NCBI RefSeq assembly: GCF_000317515.1
Contig: NC_019738.1
Span: forward strand, 6,226,001-6,290,000
DNA from: Allocoleopsis franciscana PCC 7113
Lineage (GTDB): Bacteria; Cyanobacteriota; Cyanobacteriia; Cyanobacteriales; Coleofasciculaceae
Reading direction: 5' to 3'
Length of the DNA stretch: 64,000 bases
The notes beneath the pieces were generated by a model. It was not told the DNA's origin and did no database searches. It saw nothing but the letters and a program-made list of their open reading frames with translations. A program made the translations under genes and the position numbers. Shown here piece by piece: positions 46,466 to 56,540 of this stretch (position 1 is its first letter; each line of letters starts with the position of its first letter).

Positions 46466-47596
46466 TCAATACCCCAGCAATTGACAATAACGTAGTGGGC
46501 TAACCAGCAACCCTGTTGCGCGACAAAGTAGCTGGACTTTAGATGCAGTAAACTGCCCCAATCGTTTCCAATTCAAATCAGAAACACTTACTTGTTTTTG
46601 GGTGTCTCCACTTACCCACCCTACGCAAACCCGACCCGCCATTTCTGCCTTAACTAAATCGCCTTTACGGAAATCATGACGAGTAGTTGTACCCCCATAT
46701 TTTCTACGTTTTCCTCCTTTTGCAGGAATCATTAAATGTAGTTGGCGACGACTGACTGGTGGACGACGAATCACAACGAATGGGGCTGGGGTTATAGACA
46801 CAAACCCATCCCACCATCCCTGCTTACCTTTAAGTTGTCGGTACTGAATAAACTGACTTGATGCCAGACTTATTCCATCGACAGCATGGGTTTCGGGTGA
46901 CTGGTTAGATTTATCCTTCTTTTCCTTAACTAATCCAATCTGCTGTCGAATAGCTGCTGTTTCCCATCCGTACAGAGTAGATGTAGGTGCAAGCTTAGAC
47001 AAATGCTCTAACATCCATTTTTGTCCTACCATCACAGGTGAGAATCCATTGCCTGAACGAGCTTTTTTGCGTCCAGAGGTTAAGTCAACATCAGCTTTAA
47101 TGTACTCATAGACAACTTGGCTAATCGGAAAGATCTGACATAACTCAGTAGCAACTCTTAGCTCCAATTGCCGATTAGCTCGAACACTTGGAGGCAGTTT
47201 ATTGCCTCTGCGATTAGCAAATCTTTTCTGACGATGCGCCCTTTGGTTGTAGGGAGCTTTCCGATTAATTCGTCTCCCTCTACGTCCGCGTCTCATCATT
47301 CGACGCTGCTCCATTCGGTCTTTGATTGACTGAAATGGCAGCACCAAATGAGCCATAAATAACGTCACTTTGGATGACTGCACTCCAATACCCGAATAGT
47401 GCTTACCAGGGTCAATGCCTATTGCTATAGGCTGAGTTTTTTCTCCTGATGGTTGGTTGATTAACTGAATATAAAACACCCCTAAGTCTGACCACTTTTT
47501 TACCGCCAATCCATCCTGAATCCAACGACGTGCGCGGCTCGGTTTGGTTGGCATCAATGGCTTTCCTTCTGGTGATACAACTGGAATTCGTAGCAT
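46466..47596 (-). CDS. isrB: IsrB, RNA-guided RuvC nickase of the IscB/Cas9 lineage
   Basis: 376 residues from the ATG at 47596 (MLRIPVVSPEGKPLMP). The PLMP motif is at 13-16, then RuvC-I AIGIDPGKHYSGIG with Asp62. An arginine-rich bridge helix follows (about 95-130, RRMMRRGRRGRR), then RuvC-II QVVYEYIKADVD with Glu164, and RuvC-III ETHAVDGISLA with His237/Asp240. Only about 73 residues separate RuvC-II and RuvC-III and no HNH Cys/His motif is found, so this is the IsrB type rather than IscB. A C-terminal domain (HDFRKGDLV, FTASKVQLL) completes it. All catalytic residues are present. It probably nicks DNA with the upstream omega RNA. Confidence 0.88.
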   Translation of the reverse strand: MLRIPVVSPEGKPLMPTKPSRARRWIQDGLAVKKWSDLGVFYIQLINQPSGEKTQPIAIGIDPGKHYSGIGVQSSKVTLFMAHLVLPFQSIKDRMEQRRMMRRGRRGRRINRKAPYNQRAHRQKRFANRRGNKLPPSVRANRQLELRVATELCQIFPISQVVYEYIKADVDLTSGRKKARSGNGFSPVMVGQKWMLEHLSKLAPTSTLYGWETAAIRQQIGLVKEKKDKSNQSPETHAVDGISLASSQFIQYRQLKGKQGWWDGFVSITPAPFVVIRRPPVSRRQLHLMIPAKGGKRRKYGGTTTRHDFRKGDLVKAEMAGRVCVGWVSGDTQKQVSVSDLNWKRLGQFTASKVQLLCRATGLLVSPLRYCQLLGY

Positions 47597-47812
47597 CGTG
47601 ATAAACCTATGCGCGAGTAATTGTCTCTTCGCCCACCGAATCCAACATGCTTGGCTTGTGCCCAACGCCTCTAACCAGGAGGCTTGCAGATAATCCGAGC
47701 TAGAGAAGTACTCTTGATGTGCGTAGCAGGATTCGGCTCAAGGGCTATTCAATGTTTCAGTGAGACTGGCTTCTCACTCCCCCACCTCGCGCTCTTCAGG
47801 TGGGGGTTATTG
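47597..47812 (-). ncRNA. Probable omega RNA of IsrB
   Basis: Structured non-coding stretch directly 5' of isrB, where IscB/IsrB guide RNAs are encoded. Read on the minus strand it starts with hairpin CCCCCACCT/AGGTGGGGG, then GTGAGA/TCTCAC (47760-47777). A long-range pair CCGAATCC / GGATTCGG (minus-strand helix from 47729-47736 and 47636-47643), a GCCTC/GAGGC hairpin (47667-47683) and CCAA-CATGC-TTGG (47642-47654) follow. The guide would be the flanking sequence just beyond about 47812. Boundaries are inferred. Confidence 0.55.
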
Positions 47813-47944
47813 AAGTCCAAAGCAAAAGGGTTAACAGGTGTACTCACAAACTCTGTGAACGCTACCTATCAACCCTTGACTTCATTAGAGGTTTCAGTGG
47901 CTAGAGACTGAATTACTCCAGCCTTAACCTCTAATCCTCACAGT

Positions 47945-49864
47945 TTATTTGCTTTCTGAGAACTCAGCGTCAATCACATCATCACCACCGGAACTCCCTG
48001 CGCCTGCGCCTGTGTCGGAACCGCCTGCACCCGGAGGTGTGGGGCCACCATCTGCATCACCACCGGCTTGTTGATACAGGTTGGTGCTGATGCTGTAGAG
48101 TACCTGCTGTAATTCTGGAGTCAGCGTTTTAATCCGCTCGTCGTCTTCTTGCTGAACCGCCTCACGCAGGTCTTTGATTAACCCTTCTACCTTCGTCTTG
48201 TCAGCTGCGGGAACTTTGTCACCCAGTTCACTCATCTGTTTTTCAGCTTGATAAGTGAGGGAGTCGGCTTGGTTCTTACGGTCAATCTTCTCACGACGCT
48301 CTTTGTCAGTAGAGGCATTCTTTTCAGCTTCATTCACCATGCGCTCCACTTCGTCCTTGGGTAGAGTGGAAGCACCTGTAATGCTGATCGATTGCTCTTT
48401 ACCAGTTCCTTTGTCCTTCGCGGTAACATTGAGGATACCGTTGGCGTCGATGTCGAAAATCACTTCAATTTGGGGAACGCCACGAGGAGCCGGTGGGATA
48501 CCATCTAGACGGAACAGACCTAGGTCTTTGTTGTCGTTTGCCATCTCACGCTCACCTTGAAGAACGTGGATTTCAACGTTGGTTTGACCATCCACAGCCG
48601 TGGAGAAGGTTTCCGACTTCTTGGTGGGGATAGTCGTGTTGCGAGGAATAATCTTGGTCATGACACCACCCAAGGTTTCGACACCCAGAGACAGTGGTGT
48701 GACATCAAGGAGCAGGATATCTTTGACTTCACCAGCCAATACACCGGCTTGGATAGCCGCACCGACAGCGACCACTTCATCCGGGTTAACGCTTTGGTTA
48801 GGCTCTTTACCTAACACCCGCTTGACCAATTCTTGCACCGCAGGAATCCGGGTGGAACCCCCAACCAAGACGACCTCATCAATCGCGTTCTTGTCAATTT
48901 TGGCGTCACGCACCGCGTTCTCGACAGGGATGCGGCAACGGTCGATCAAGTCCGCGCAGAGTTCTTCAAACTTGGCACGAGTTAACACCAAATCCAGGTG
49001 CTTCGGGCCATCTTGGGTTGCCGTGATGAAGGGTAGGTTGATTTCAGCTTGGGTAACGCTGGAAAGTTCGATTTTCGCTTTTTCAGCCGCTTCGGTTAAG
49101 CGTTGCAGCGCTTGCTTGTCTTTACGTAGGTCAATGCCTTCGTCTTTCTGGAAAGTTGCAGCGAGGTAATCAACGATTTTCTTGTCGAAGTCGTCACCCC
49201 CTAGGTGAGTATCACCAGAGGTCGCTAATACTTCAAACACACCGTCGCCAACTTCAAGGATAGATACGTCGAAGGTACCACCACCAAGGTCAAACACCAG
49301 AATGGTTTCTTGAGTCTTCTTGTCTAAACCGTAGGCGAGAGACGCGGCAGTCGGTTCGTTGATAATCCGCAGCACTTCAACACCAGCGATTTTACCCGCA
49401 TCTTTGGTGGCTTGGCGCTGAGAGTCGTTGAAGTAAGCCGGAACAGTAACAACGGCTTGGGTCACCGTTTCACCCAGGTATTTGCTGGCGTCCTCAACTA
49501 GCTTACGCAGCACTTGAGCCGAAATCTCTTCGGGCGCAAATTGCTTGCCTTGAGCAGGACTATCAATTTTGACGTTACCGTTGACGTTGAGGGTTTTGTA
49601 AGAAACTTCGGTTGCCTCATGGGTGACTTCGCTATGTTTGCGCCCGATGAAGCGTTTGACAGAGTAAAAAGTATTTTCGGGGTTCATCACCGCCTGACGC
49701 TTGGCGATTTGACCGACTAGGCGATCGCCATTTTTGGCATAGGCTACAACCGACGGTGTCGTCCTAAACCCCTCTGCGTTAGCAATAACGGTCGGTTTAC
49801 CACCTTCCATTACGGCGACGCAGGAGTTCGTTGTACCTAAGTCAATTCCAACAACTTTTGCCAT
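47945..49864 (-). CDS. dnaK: DnaK, Hsp70 chaperone
   Basis: 639-residue Hsp70. ATPase signatures are [48 protein letters not shown] and [13 protein letters not shown]. The substrate-binding domain starts at about 390 ([17 protein letters not shown]). A Gly-rich tail ends in [14 protein letters not shown], the EEVD-like acidic end of the DnaK2-type proteins. No GrpE, DnaJ or CIRCE operator is adjacent, so expression is monocistronic. The transposon-like IsrB element lies about 130 bp beyond its 3' end. Confidence 0.97.
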   Translation of the reverse strand: MAKVVGIDLGTTNSCVAVMEGGKPTVIANAEGFRTTPSVVAYAKNGDRLVGQIAKRQAVMNPENTFYSVKRFIGRKHSEVTHEATEVSYKTLNVNGNVKIDSPAQGKQFAPEEISAQVLRKLVEDASKYLGETVTQAVVTVPAYFNDSQRQATKDAGKIAGVEVLRIINEPTAASLAYGLDKKTQETILVFDLGGGTFDVSILEVGDGVFEVLATSGDTHLGGDDFDKKIVDYLAATFQKDEGIDLRKDKQALQRLTEAAEKAKIELSSVTQAEINLPFITATQDGPKHLDLVLTRAKFEELCADLIDRCRIPVENAVRDAKIDKNAIDEVVLVGGSTRIPAVQELVKRVLGKEPNQSVNPDEVVAVGAAIQAGVLAGEVKDILLLDVTPLSLGVETLGGVMTKIIPRNTTIPTKKSETFSTAVDGQTNVEIHVLQGEREMANDNKDLGLFRLDGIPPAPRGVPQIEVIFDIDANGILNVTAKDKGTGKEQSISITGASTLPKDEVERMVNEAEKNASTDKERREKIDRKNQADSLTYQAEKQMSELGDKVPAADKTKVEGLIKDLREAVQQEDDERIKTLTPELQQVLYSISTNLYQQAGGDADGGPTPPGAGGSDTGAGAGSSGGDDVIDAEFSESK

Positions 49865-50383
49865 AAGAGTGTTCCAGTTTCGTTTAACTACAAATAAGGA
49901 TTGGGCAGGGGAGCATCAAAATTGAACCGTTTAAGAATTCAACCCGCAGTTGTTTCCCATTTCAATACCATTGGCTCTGCTACCATTCTCTATACTGAGC
50001 ACTTTCCACCTGTCTCATGAAGGGGGGGTTCCCGAACCTGAGATGGGACGGTTCTGAAAAGGTGATGGCTTTTGCCACTTCTTTCAGAAATGAATGGCTA
50101 TCGGTAACTTTTTATGACCAATCGCTTTCACTGTGTCTAATGTATGAAAGTTAGGGGCATCAGGGATTGGGGTGAACCGTAATTAATCAGTTGTGTTTGC
50201 CGCCTTGAGCGAGTTTTACCTTCCCTTCACTGTGTTTTGATCAACAATGAAGTTATCCCTTGATTAAGAACATTTGTACTGAATCGGATGGAAAGGGATG
50301 CGATCGCCAAAATTTAAAGCCTCAAGAATGGCTGGCTGCTACTGAGTAGAATAAAAAAGCTAAATTGCTGCAATATCACTTCT
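49865..50383. other. Divergent promoter region dnaK / dusB
   Basis: About 520 bases. No CIRCE (TTAGCACTC-N9-GAGTGCTAA) found. No gene, no repeat of note apart from HIP1-like sites near 50301. Confidence 0.5.
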
Positions 50384-51391
50384 ATGGTTTCCCTATCTCC
50401 TAGCTTGAAAGCCCAACTCTCCACGCCGCTGAAGATAGGTTCTGTGGAAGTGAACAGCCGAGTTTTACAATCACCCCTCTCTGGTGTCACAGATTTGGTG
50501 TTTCGCCGTCTGGTGCGACGCTATGCCCCAGAGTCGATGATGTATACAGAGATGGTTCATGCATCCGGACTGCGCTACGCTAAAGCTCTGCCTAAAATAA
50601 TGGAGGTAGACCCCAACGAACGACCCATCAGTATTCAACTGTTTGACTGCCGTCCAGATTTTTTAGCGGAAGCCGCACAGAAGGCAGTGGAGGAAGGGGC
50701 GGATACGGTGGATATTAATATGGGTTGCCCGGTTAATAAAATAACGAAAAACGGTGGCGGTTCCTCTCTATTGCGGCAACCGGAAACCGCTGAGGCGATT
50801 GTGCGGGCTGTAGTCCAAGCGGTTTGTGTCCCCGTTACCGTAAAAACCCGCATTGGTTGGAGTGATGGGGAGATTAATATCCTAGAATTTGCCAAACGGA
50901 TGGAAGATGCTGGGGCGCAGATGATCACCATTCATGGACGGACTCGCGCCCAAGGATACAATGGGAATGCCCAATGGGAATGGATTGGACGAGTGAAGGA
51001 GATTCTCTCGATCCCGGTGATTGCCAATGGAGATATCTTCTGTGTCGAGGCAGCCGTCAATTGCTTAAAACAAACGGGTGCGGATGGGGTGATGTGCTCG
51101 CGAGGGACACTCGGCTATCCCTTCTTAGTCGGAGAAATTGATTACTTCCTGAAAACCGGACAATTATTGACGCCCCCGACACCAGAAGAACGCCTAGAAT
51201 GTGCGCGAGAACATCTGGAAGCCTTGTGGCAGTATAAAGGCGATCGCGGCATTCGTCAGTCCAGAAAACACATGACTTGGTATACTAAAGGTTTTCCTGG
51301 GGCAGCTGAATTGCGAGGGCAGTTGGCTGTGATTGAAACCGTTGAGCAGGGTGTTGAATTAATTGAGCAGGCAATAGCCGCCTTACCATAA
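50384..51391 (+). CDS. dusB: tRNA-dihydrouridine synthase DusB
   Basis: FMN enzyme reducing uridine to dihydrouridine in the tRNA D-loop. 335 residues. TIM-barrel motifs: LQSPLSGVTDLVFRRLV, YTEMVHASGL, DINMGCPVNKITKNGGGSSLL with catalytic Cys115, TIHGRTRAQGYNG, IPVIANGDIF, GVMCSRGTLG. C-terminal helical domain (HMTWYTKGFPGAAELR). Often next to fis in proteobacteria, but here it stands alone, diverging from dnaK. Confidence 0.95.
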   Translation: MVSLSPSLKAQLSTPLKIGSVEVNSRVLQSPLSGVTDLVFRRLVRRYAPESMMYTEMVHASGLRYAKALPKIMEVDPNERPISIQLFDCRPDFLAEAAQKAVEEGADTVDINMGCPVNKITKNGGGSSLLRQPETAEAIVRAVVQAVCVPVTVKTRIGWSDGEINILEFAKRMEDAGAQMITIHGRTRAQGYNGNAQWEWIGRVKEILSIPVIANGDIFCVEAAVNCLKQTGADGVMCSRGTLGYPFLVGEIDYFLKTGQLLTPPTPEERLECAREHLEALWQYKGDRGIRQSRKHMTWYTKGFPGAAELRGQLAVIETVEQGVELIEQAIAALP

Positions 51392-51653
51392 GCTTGCTCT
51401 GTTCACAATTTAAAACAGCTATCTAGGCTAATCAAAAGATGAGCTGTAAATCGGCGAAAGCCGAAATGATCAACTCGGTTAGCCTTAGGATATGTCTAGA
51501 GGCATCCGAGTCCTTAGATCAACTGGCTAGTTAACAAGTTGATGTGCTAGGGTAGTTAGCGAGAATTATGTTCGGTGGCAGTTTTTGTGTTGGGTATTTA
51601 CAGGCTTCTCTCCGGATCTAAATCTCTGCGTTATTTGATTCTGGAGACTTTTT

Positions 51654-51935
51654 ATGTCAATCTATGTAGGTAACCTTTCCTACCAGGTTACATCAGAAGA
51701 TCTGAGTAGCGTTTTTGCGGAATACGGAACTGTAAAACGTGTTCAAATTCCAACAGACCGTGAAACAGGTCGCTCTCGCGGGTTTGGTTTTGTGGAGATG
51801 GAAACAGAAGCTGAGGAAGATGCAGCGATTCAAGAGCTTGATGGTGCGGAATGGATGGGTCGTAGTTTAAAAGTAAACAAGGCAAAGCCTCGCGAAGATC
51901 AAAAACGCAGTGGTAGTTACTCACGCCGCTATTAA
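51654..51935 (+). CDS. Glycine-poor RRM RNA-binding protein (Rbp)
   Basis: Single RRM of 93 residues: RNP2 IYVGNL (3-8) and RNP1 RGFGFVEM (42-49). The C-terminal tail SGSYSRRY is short. Cyanobacterial Rbp proteins are often cold-induced and sit next to rpsU, as here (279 bp upstream). The 262-bp leader before it contains inverted repeats (AGGCTAA/TTAGCCT at about 51425 and 51478) and could be a temperature-responsive 5' UTR; that is inference. Confidence 0.94.
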   Translation: MSIYVGNLSYQVTSEDLSSVFAEYGTVKRVQIPTDRETGRSRGFGFVEMETEAEEDAAIQELDGAEWMGRSLKVNKAKPREDQKRSGSYSRRY

Positions 51936-52213
51936 GGTAAGCGTTGCTCTCCAGACACCAACTCTTTAGTTTTAGTTAATTGACATTTAGTCACCTGATG
52001 CAACTCAACACTCAGAAGTTGCTCTCCCTTTACTCCAGTAGTGTGAGGTGATCAACGTGCGGTGAGCATATATTCGATAGCGCTGCTTTGACGCTAATTT
52101 ATAAACAAAGCAGTGCATCCAACTGCTTGTTATCACCCAGTTTGTTAGAAATTTACATGGATGATAGACATCATTCATACTAAATTATTTGTTCACGCTC
52201 AGGAGAAGATAGC

Positions 52214-52393
52214 ATGACCCAAGTGGTTGTCGGTGAAAATGAAGGACTTGAGTCTGCACTGCGGCGCTTCAAGCGTCAAGTGTCAAAGGCTGGAATATTT
52301 GCAGATATGAAGCGTTTACGTCACTTTGAGACCCCCATCGAAAAGAAAAAGCGGAAAGCTGTTGCCAGAAGGCGCAAGCGGCGGATGAACTAA
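52214..52393 (+). CDS. rpsU: 30S ribosomal protein S21
   Basis: 59 residues. Starts [19 protein letters not shown], contains [19 protein letters not shown], and ends in a basic tail [24 protein letters not shown] ribosome site at 52201 before the ATG. Located downstream of the RRM gene as in other cyanobacteria (rbp-rpsU), and ended by a strong terminator. Confidence 0.96.
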   Translation: MTQVVVGENEGLESALRRFKRQVSKAGIFADMKRLRHFETPIEKKKRKAVARRRKRRMN

Positions 52394-52431
52394 TTTGTCC
52401 CACTATCGATGTTTGCTCTAATACGATAACT

Positions 52432-52470
52432 CTGTAGAGGCGTGAGTGACGCCTTTACAGCTTTGTTTTA
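52432..52470 (+). terminator. Terminator of rpsU
   Basis: CTGTAGAGGCGT (52432-52443) pairs with 52449-52460 through 12 bp including one G-U, 5-nt loop, then a T-rich tail. Confidence 0.88.
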
Positions 52471-52555
52471 TTCAAGATTAAAGAGCGATCTAAACAGTAA
52501 ACAGCAGGGTACGTTAGAACGCACCCTAATCCTGATTCAGAATCATGATTTACAA

Positions 52556-53719
52556 TTACAATAACCCGACAAAATGCAAAGGTCCCTGACCACTAATTAA
52601 TTCCAACACTAAAGCCAGAAAACCAATCATCGCAAGACGACCATTCCACACTTCTGCGGCTGTGGTCATTCCCCACTCCCAACGTTCTTGGGGATACATC
52701 TTGACTTTCTTCGTGGGACGGATGACTTCAGAAAACTGGCGACTAGGGGCGTCAAGTGAGTCAACCACCAAAGTTGCCAAGGACTCGATAAACATCGGAT
52801 GGGTATTGAGGGCGGGTACACGATGGAAGCTACCAATACCCGCTTCTTCTGCAAGGTGTCGATACTCCATATCAACCTCTTGTAGCGTTTCGATGTGTTC
52901 TGAGACAAAGCTAATGGGTACCACGAGCAAATTTTCGATGCCTTGAGCACCTAACTCTTGAAGGGCGTCTTCTGTATAGGGTTTGAGCCACTCTACCGGG
53001 CCAACTCGACTTTGATAAGCCAAAGTATGGGGGTTAGGACGGTTGAGGGTTTGCATAATAAGGGCTGTGCAATCCTCAATTTCTTTTTGGTAGGGGTCAC
53101 CGGCCTCTGTGACATAACTAACAGGAACGCCATGAGCACTGAAGAAAATGTGAACAGAGTCAGGGTTGGGCAACTGATCGAGTTCTTGGGCGATTAACTG
53201 CGCCATCGCTTGCAGGTAACCGGGCTGCTGATACCAGGAAGGAATGACCGTATAGTTAATTCGGTTAAGGGCTGGGTCTTCTTGCCAAATTTTTTCGAGT
53301 AAACGGAAGCTGGAACCGCTGGTACTGATGGAAAATTGAGGATACAGAGGAAGAATGACTAAATCTGTAATCCCGTCGCGCTTAATCCGGGCGATCGCTT
53401 CTTCTGTGAAGGGATGCCAGTAACGCATTCCGATATAAACTCTGGCGTCTTTCCCGTTTTGTTGCAAATGTTCTTGGAGAGCTTGAGCCTGAGCCTCTGT
53501 AATGCGCCGCAACGGTGAACCCCCACCGATTTGTCGGTAGTTTTCTTGAGATTTTTTCGCACGTAATGTGGAAATTAACCAAGCCAGGGGACTTTGCAGC
53601 CAGGAGAAGGGTAAACGAATAATTTCGGGGTCCGAAAATAAGTTGTATAGAAAGGGACGGACATCCCTTAACTCATCGGGTCCTCCCAAATTTAGTAATA
53701 AAACCCCAACACGGCCCAT
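52556..53719 (-). CDS. hemH: Ferrochelatase with C-terminal chlorophyll-binding (CAB) helix
   Basis: Inserts Fe2+ into protoporphyrin IX. 387 residues from the ATG at 53719 ([17 protein letters not shown]), the normal cyanobacterial length. The catalytic His is in [13 protein letters not shown], with [11 protein letters not shown] earlier. After about residue 340 comes a one-helix CAB extension, [32 protein letters not shown], with the E-x-x-N/GR chlorophyll ligands as in HLIPs. The extension is linked to regulation and chlorophyll synthesis in cyanobacteria. No linked genes; two separate HLIP genes lie 5 kb away. Confidence 0.96.
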   Translation of the reverse strand: MGRVGVLLLNLGGPDELRDVRPFLYNLFSDPEIIRLPFSWLQSPLAWLISTLRAKKSQENYRQIGGGSPLRRITEAQAQALQEHLQQNGKDARVYIGMRYWHPFTEEAIARIKRDGITDLVILPLYPQFSISTSGSSFRLLEKIWQEDPALNRINYTVIPSWYQQPGYLQAMAQLIAQELDQLPNPDSVHIFFSAHGVPVSYVTEAGDPYQKEIEDCTALIMQTLNRPNPHTLAYQSRVGPVEWLKPYTEDALQELGAQGIENLLVVPISFVSEHIETLQEVDMEYRHLAEEAGIGSFHRVPALNTHPMFIESLATLVVDSLDAPSRQFSEVIRPTKKVKMYPQERWEWGMTTAAEVWNGRLAMIGFLALVLELISGQGPLHFVGLL

Positions 53720-54012
53720 AGTAGTTACAGCTTCCAAAAACTTTCATATTTGTTACTGATTTTAACAATATATTCTCTTAGTGGTTTGAATTCTCAGTAA
53801 TAAACATACATCTTTACCAGGACGTGAGCAGTGGCAACTCTTTCAAGGACTTGGAGTTATAAATACCCCTGGCTGTCTAATGGCATTTTTCAACGGGTAG
53901 CCATTGGCGTAGGCTCAAAAGGGCGATTTCACCCACTTCCCTGACAAAGCTTAATAATTTCTTTATATTTTAGGTTTTAGACCTGTTGATTCAGGGCGAG
54001 AAGTGAACGGCT

Positions 54013-54387
54013 TTATCTGCGTGGCTTTTGGAGTTCAGCTACTTGTGATTCTAGGGATTGTACACGCTCTTTGAGTTCAATGACTAAGGTAGCAAGGCGC
54101 TCAAACATCGGATCGGAGGAAGACACTTGCCGACGATTGCTTCTAGAGGAAATTTGGGGAGTGGGTGAATTTGGAATAGGTTTTTGAGGGGATGAGAGAG
54201 GACGCCCACTTAGTTGAGCGAGTTGAGACTCAATGCGGCTAACTTGCGATCGCAGTTGGAAATTTTCAGATTCTATTCGAGCAATCCGAGATTCCAGTAA
54301 CCCTGGTGATTGAGCAAGGGTTAAGCGCGGTAGAAGGACTAATCCCAAAATTAAGGCAAGGCAAATGATCCCGTATTTGTTGATCAT
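54013..54387 (-). CDS. Exported coiled-coil protein, 124 aa
   Basis: Signal peptide MINKYGIICLALILGLVLLPRLTLAQ, then a mature part with two coiled-coil stretches (LESRIARIESENFQLRSQVSRIESQLAQLS and MFERLATLVIELKERVQSLESQVAEL) separated by a Pro/Ser-rich linker. No family recognised. The start is the ATG at 54387, 85 bp after the kinase-like gene ends. Probably periplasmic. Confidence 0.65.
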   Translation of the reverse strand: MINKYGIICLALILGLVLLPRLTLAQSPGLLESRIARIESENFQLRSQVSRIESQLAQLSGRPLSSPQKPIPNSPTPQISSRSNRRQVSSSDPMFERLATLVIELKERVQSLESQVAELQKPRR

Positions 54388-54471
54388 GATGTTTTATCCC
54401 GGCAAAAAGCAGCATCGTGATTGCCCAAAGGGCAGCGCCAAAGGCGATCGCTTTCAGGCGAATCACACTTT

Positions 54472-55014
54472 TTATACTGTCAAATTTGCCAGCCAAGTGC
54501 CTGTAGCTTTGGGTGAAGATAAATGCACTACCTTGAGATGGATATATTCAGGTTGAGCCAAAAGAATGGGATACTTGTTTCGATTTTTGCGATAAGTCTT
54601 TAGCGCCCACAGCAAGATGGAATCATGGCTGAATGTTTGTCGCCACGTTTCCCGGTTTCCACTCCAAAGTTCTTCTTGCATCACAACTCGTCGCCACGTT
54701 CGCCCTAACAGTCGCCCCATAATCACAGGTAGGGGGTAGTCGAGCCAGACAACTGTATTAGCCCGACTCCAGATCAGCGGGCGTATTTTACTGTAATTGC
54801 CATCAACCACCCAGCTATTAGTACTTAGCGACTGTTCTACACGTTTTTGGAAAATATTAATCGGTGCTTCTGTCCAATTCGCTTCCCAGTGGAGTGAATC
54901 TAGCTCTATATGGGGAATAGCAAGACGTTGAGAAATCTGACGCGCCAAGGTAGTTTTACCTGAGCCAGATGTGCCAACTACAGAAATTCGCTGATTGTAA
55001 CTGGAGGACAGCAT
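54472..55014 (-). CDS. P-loop NTPase, adenylate kinase-like
   Basis: 180 residues. P-loop VVGTSGSGKTTLARQIS at about 14-30, then HIELDSLHWEANWTEAP, WVVDGNYSKIRPLIWSRANTVVWLDYPL. This matches the small P-loop kinase group annotated as topology modulation protein or shikimate/adenylate kinase-like. The substrate is not known. The ATG at 55014 is preferred over the preceding in-frame TTG. The downstream gene is 85 bp away on the same strand. Confidence 0.85.
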   Translation of the reverse strand: MLSSSYNQRISVVGTSGSGKTTLARQISQRLAIPHIELDSLHWEANWTEAPINIFQKRVEQSLSTNSWVVDGNYSKIRPLIWSRANTVVWLDYPLPVIMGRLLGRTWRRVVMQEELWSGNRETWRQTFSHDSILLWALKTYRKNRNKYPILLAQPEYIHLKVVHLSSPKATGTWLANLTV

Positions 55015-55144
55015 CAATTCATTATGGGTAAACAGGTCTATCTCTTCTGCTTCAGACGCTACACCTTACAGCTCTGCCCCTTTTTTAAGAGTAGAGAAAG
55101 ATTACATCTGTTGTAACTTTTTGAGAAAACGGTATCAGCGAGTA

Positions 55145-55165
55145 GGACAGGCGTGCCGCCTGTCC
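55145..55165 (-). repeat. Short hairpin repeat after argJ
   Basis: GGACAGGC (55145-55152) and GCCTGTCC (55158-55165), the common cyanobacterial GGACAGGC-N-GCCTGTCC palindrome. No T-run, so it is more likely a dispersed repeat than a terminator. Confidence 0.6.
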
Positions 55166-55209
55166 GTTGTCCGTTAAATTAGAAGACACAGAGCTGACGC
55201 CTGACAAAT

Positions 55210-56451
55210 TTAAGTTGTATATTCCGCGTTAATCTTCACATAGTCATAACTCAAGTCACAACCCCAAGCTTTACCCGTGCCATGTCCATTACCAACACTT
55301 ACGGAAATTAAAACAGTATCTTCTTTTAAGTACTCACCTGCCGCCGCTTGTTTGAGATAATTACTAGCGGCTGCACGGTCAAAAGGAAGAGGTTGACCAT
55401 TTTCCATCATCAAGAAATCCCCTAACTGAACTCGGAGATTTTCTTGCTCAAAGGGTACTCCTGCATAACCTGCGGCGGCGGCAATTCTGCCCCAATTGGG
55501 ATCGCGACCAAATATCGCCGATTTAACTAAAGATGAGCCAGCAATACTTCGGGCAATTTGACGTGCCGCTTTGTCATCGGCTGCGCCCGAAACTTGTACT
55601 TCAATCAGACAAGTTGCGCCTTCTCCATCCCGTGCGATCGCTTTGGCTAAATGTTGACAAACGGCTGTTAGCATTGCCTCCAATTTTTCCGCTTCTGGCC
55701 CCATTTCCGTAATGGCTGCCGTTCGGGATTGACCATTTGCCAGAGCAATTAAGGTGTCGTTGGTACTAGTATCACCATCAACCGTAATTTGGTTAAAACT
55801 TTTATCCGCTGCCCGACTTAACATCTGTTGCCACAGTGATGTTGAGACAACAGCATCACAAGTAACAAAGGCCAGTAGGGTTGCCATATTGGGATGAATC
55901 ATGCCAGAACCTTTACAAATGCCACCCACCCGCACGGTGCGATCGCCAATGGTGGTTTCCAGCGCAATCGATTTAGGCACTAAATCTGTAGTCATAATGG
56001 ATCGCGCGGCTGAGTCCGAACCCGTTTCTGAGGCAGCGGCGACAAGTTGAGGAATTCCTGACAATAGGGCATCCATGCGGATTCGTTGCCCAATCACACC
56101 CGTTGAAGCGATCAAAATTGATTCGGGTGGAATATTCAGCGCTTGCCCCAAGGCTTTCGCACTTTCCAGAGCATCTTTCCCACCTTGCTCACCCGTTGCG
56201 GCATTCGCTTGCCCTGCATTGACTAAGATGGCACGAGTACTCGCTTTGGCTTGCAGTCGTTGACGACAGTATTCTACGGGAGCCGCGCACACTTGGTTGG
56301 TTGTGAACACACCCGCTGCGATCGCATCTACATCTGACAAAATCAATGCTAAATCTGGAAGTCCTGAAGGTTTCAGTCCAGCGGTAATTCCTGCCGCTCG
56401 ATATCCTCTGGGAGCTGTAACACCGCCTGTAATTTCTTGCCAGTCTGACAT
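55210..56451 (-). CDS. argJ: ArgJ, bifunctional ornithine acetyltransferase / N-acetylglutamate synthase
   Basis: 413-residue member of the family that recycles the acetyl group in arginine synthesis. The self-cleavage site and nucleophile Thr191 is in HPNMATLLAFVTCDA, with ICKGSGMI before it. The active-site N-terminal half includes LVNAGQANAATG and the C-terminal half DGEGATCLIEVQVSGA. Splits into alpha and beta chains between Ala190 and Thr191. Single gene ahead of a region with duplicated terminators. Confidence 0.95.
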   Translation of the reverse strand: MSDWQEITGGVTAPRGYRAAGITAGLKPSGLPDLALILSDVDAIAAGVFTTNQVCAAPVEYCRQRLQAKASTRAILVNAGQANAATGEQGGKDALESAKALGQALNIPPESILIASTGVIGQRIRMDALLSGIPQLVAAASETGSDSAARSIMTTDLVPKSIALETTIGDRTVRVGGICKGSGMIHPNMATLLAFVTCDAVVSTSLWQQMLSRAADKSFNQITVDGDTSTNDTLIALANGQSRTAAITEMGPEAEKLEAMLTAVCQHLAKAIARDGEGATCLIEVQVSGAADDKAARQIARSIAGSSLVKSAIFGRDPNWGRIAAAAGYAGVPFEQENLRVQLGDFLMMENGQPLPFDRAAASNYLKQAAAGEYLKEDTVLISVSVGNGHGTGKAWGCDLSYDYVKINAEYTT

Positions 56452-56540
56452 GACGCCTCCTGAAAACCTTGACTCCTGTTTGAGAGGCGATTATATCAAG
56501 TCTCAGGGGGTTAGACAGCGAAGCGACTAGTATTGATACA

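Larger units (their letters stand above)
46400..47815 (-). mobile_element. IsrB insertion element (IS200/IS605-superfamily type), approximate ends
   Basis: Both ends carry the same 9-bp-stem hairpin, CCCCCACCT/AGGTGGGGG, in the same orientation: 46415-46440 (8-nt loop) and 47779-47806 (10-nt loop), both with CGCGC at the loop start. Subterminal hairpins in direct orientation are typical of IS200/IS605-type single-strand transposons. No tnpA is present, so it is non-autonomous. Exact cleavage sites are not resolved. Confidence 0.7.

Noticed and set aside
46630-47300. HNH nuclease domain in the IscB-like protein
   Set aside because: Only about 73 residues lie between RuvC-II and RuvC-III and no paired Cys/His motif is present, so IsrB rather than IscB.
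47684-47911. 75-codon frame on the plus strand beside isrB
   Set aside because: Overlaps the structured 5' region of the IsrB element, better explained as omega RNA and flank.
49865-50383. CIRCE operator upstream of dnaK
   Set aside because: No TTAGCACTC-N9-GAGTGCTAA dyad found.
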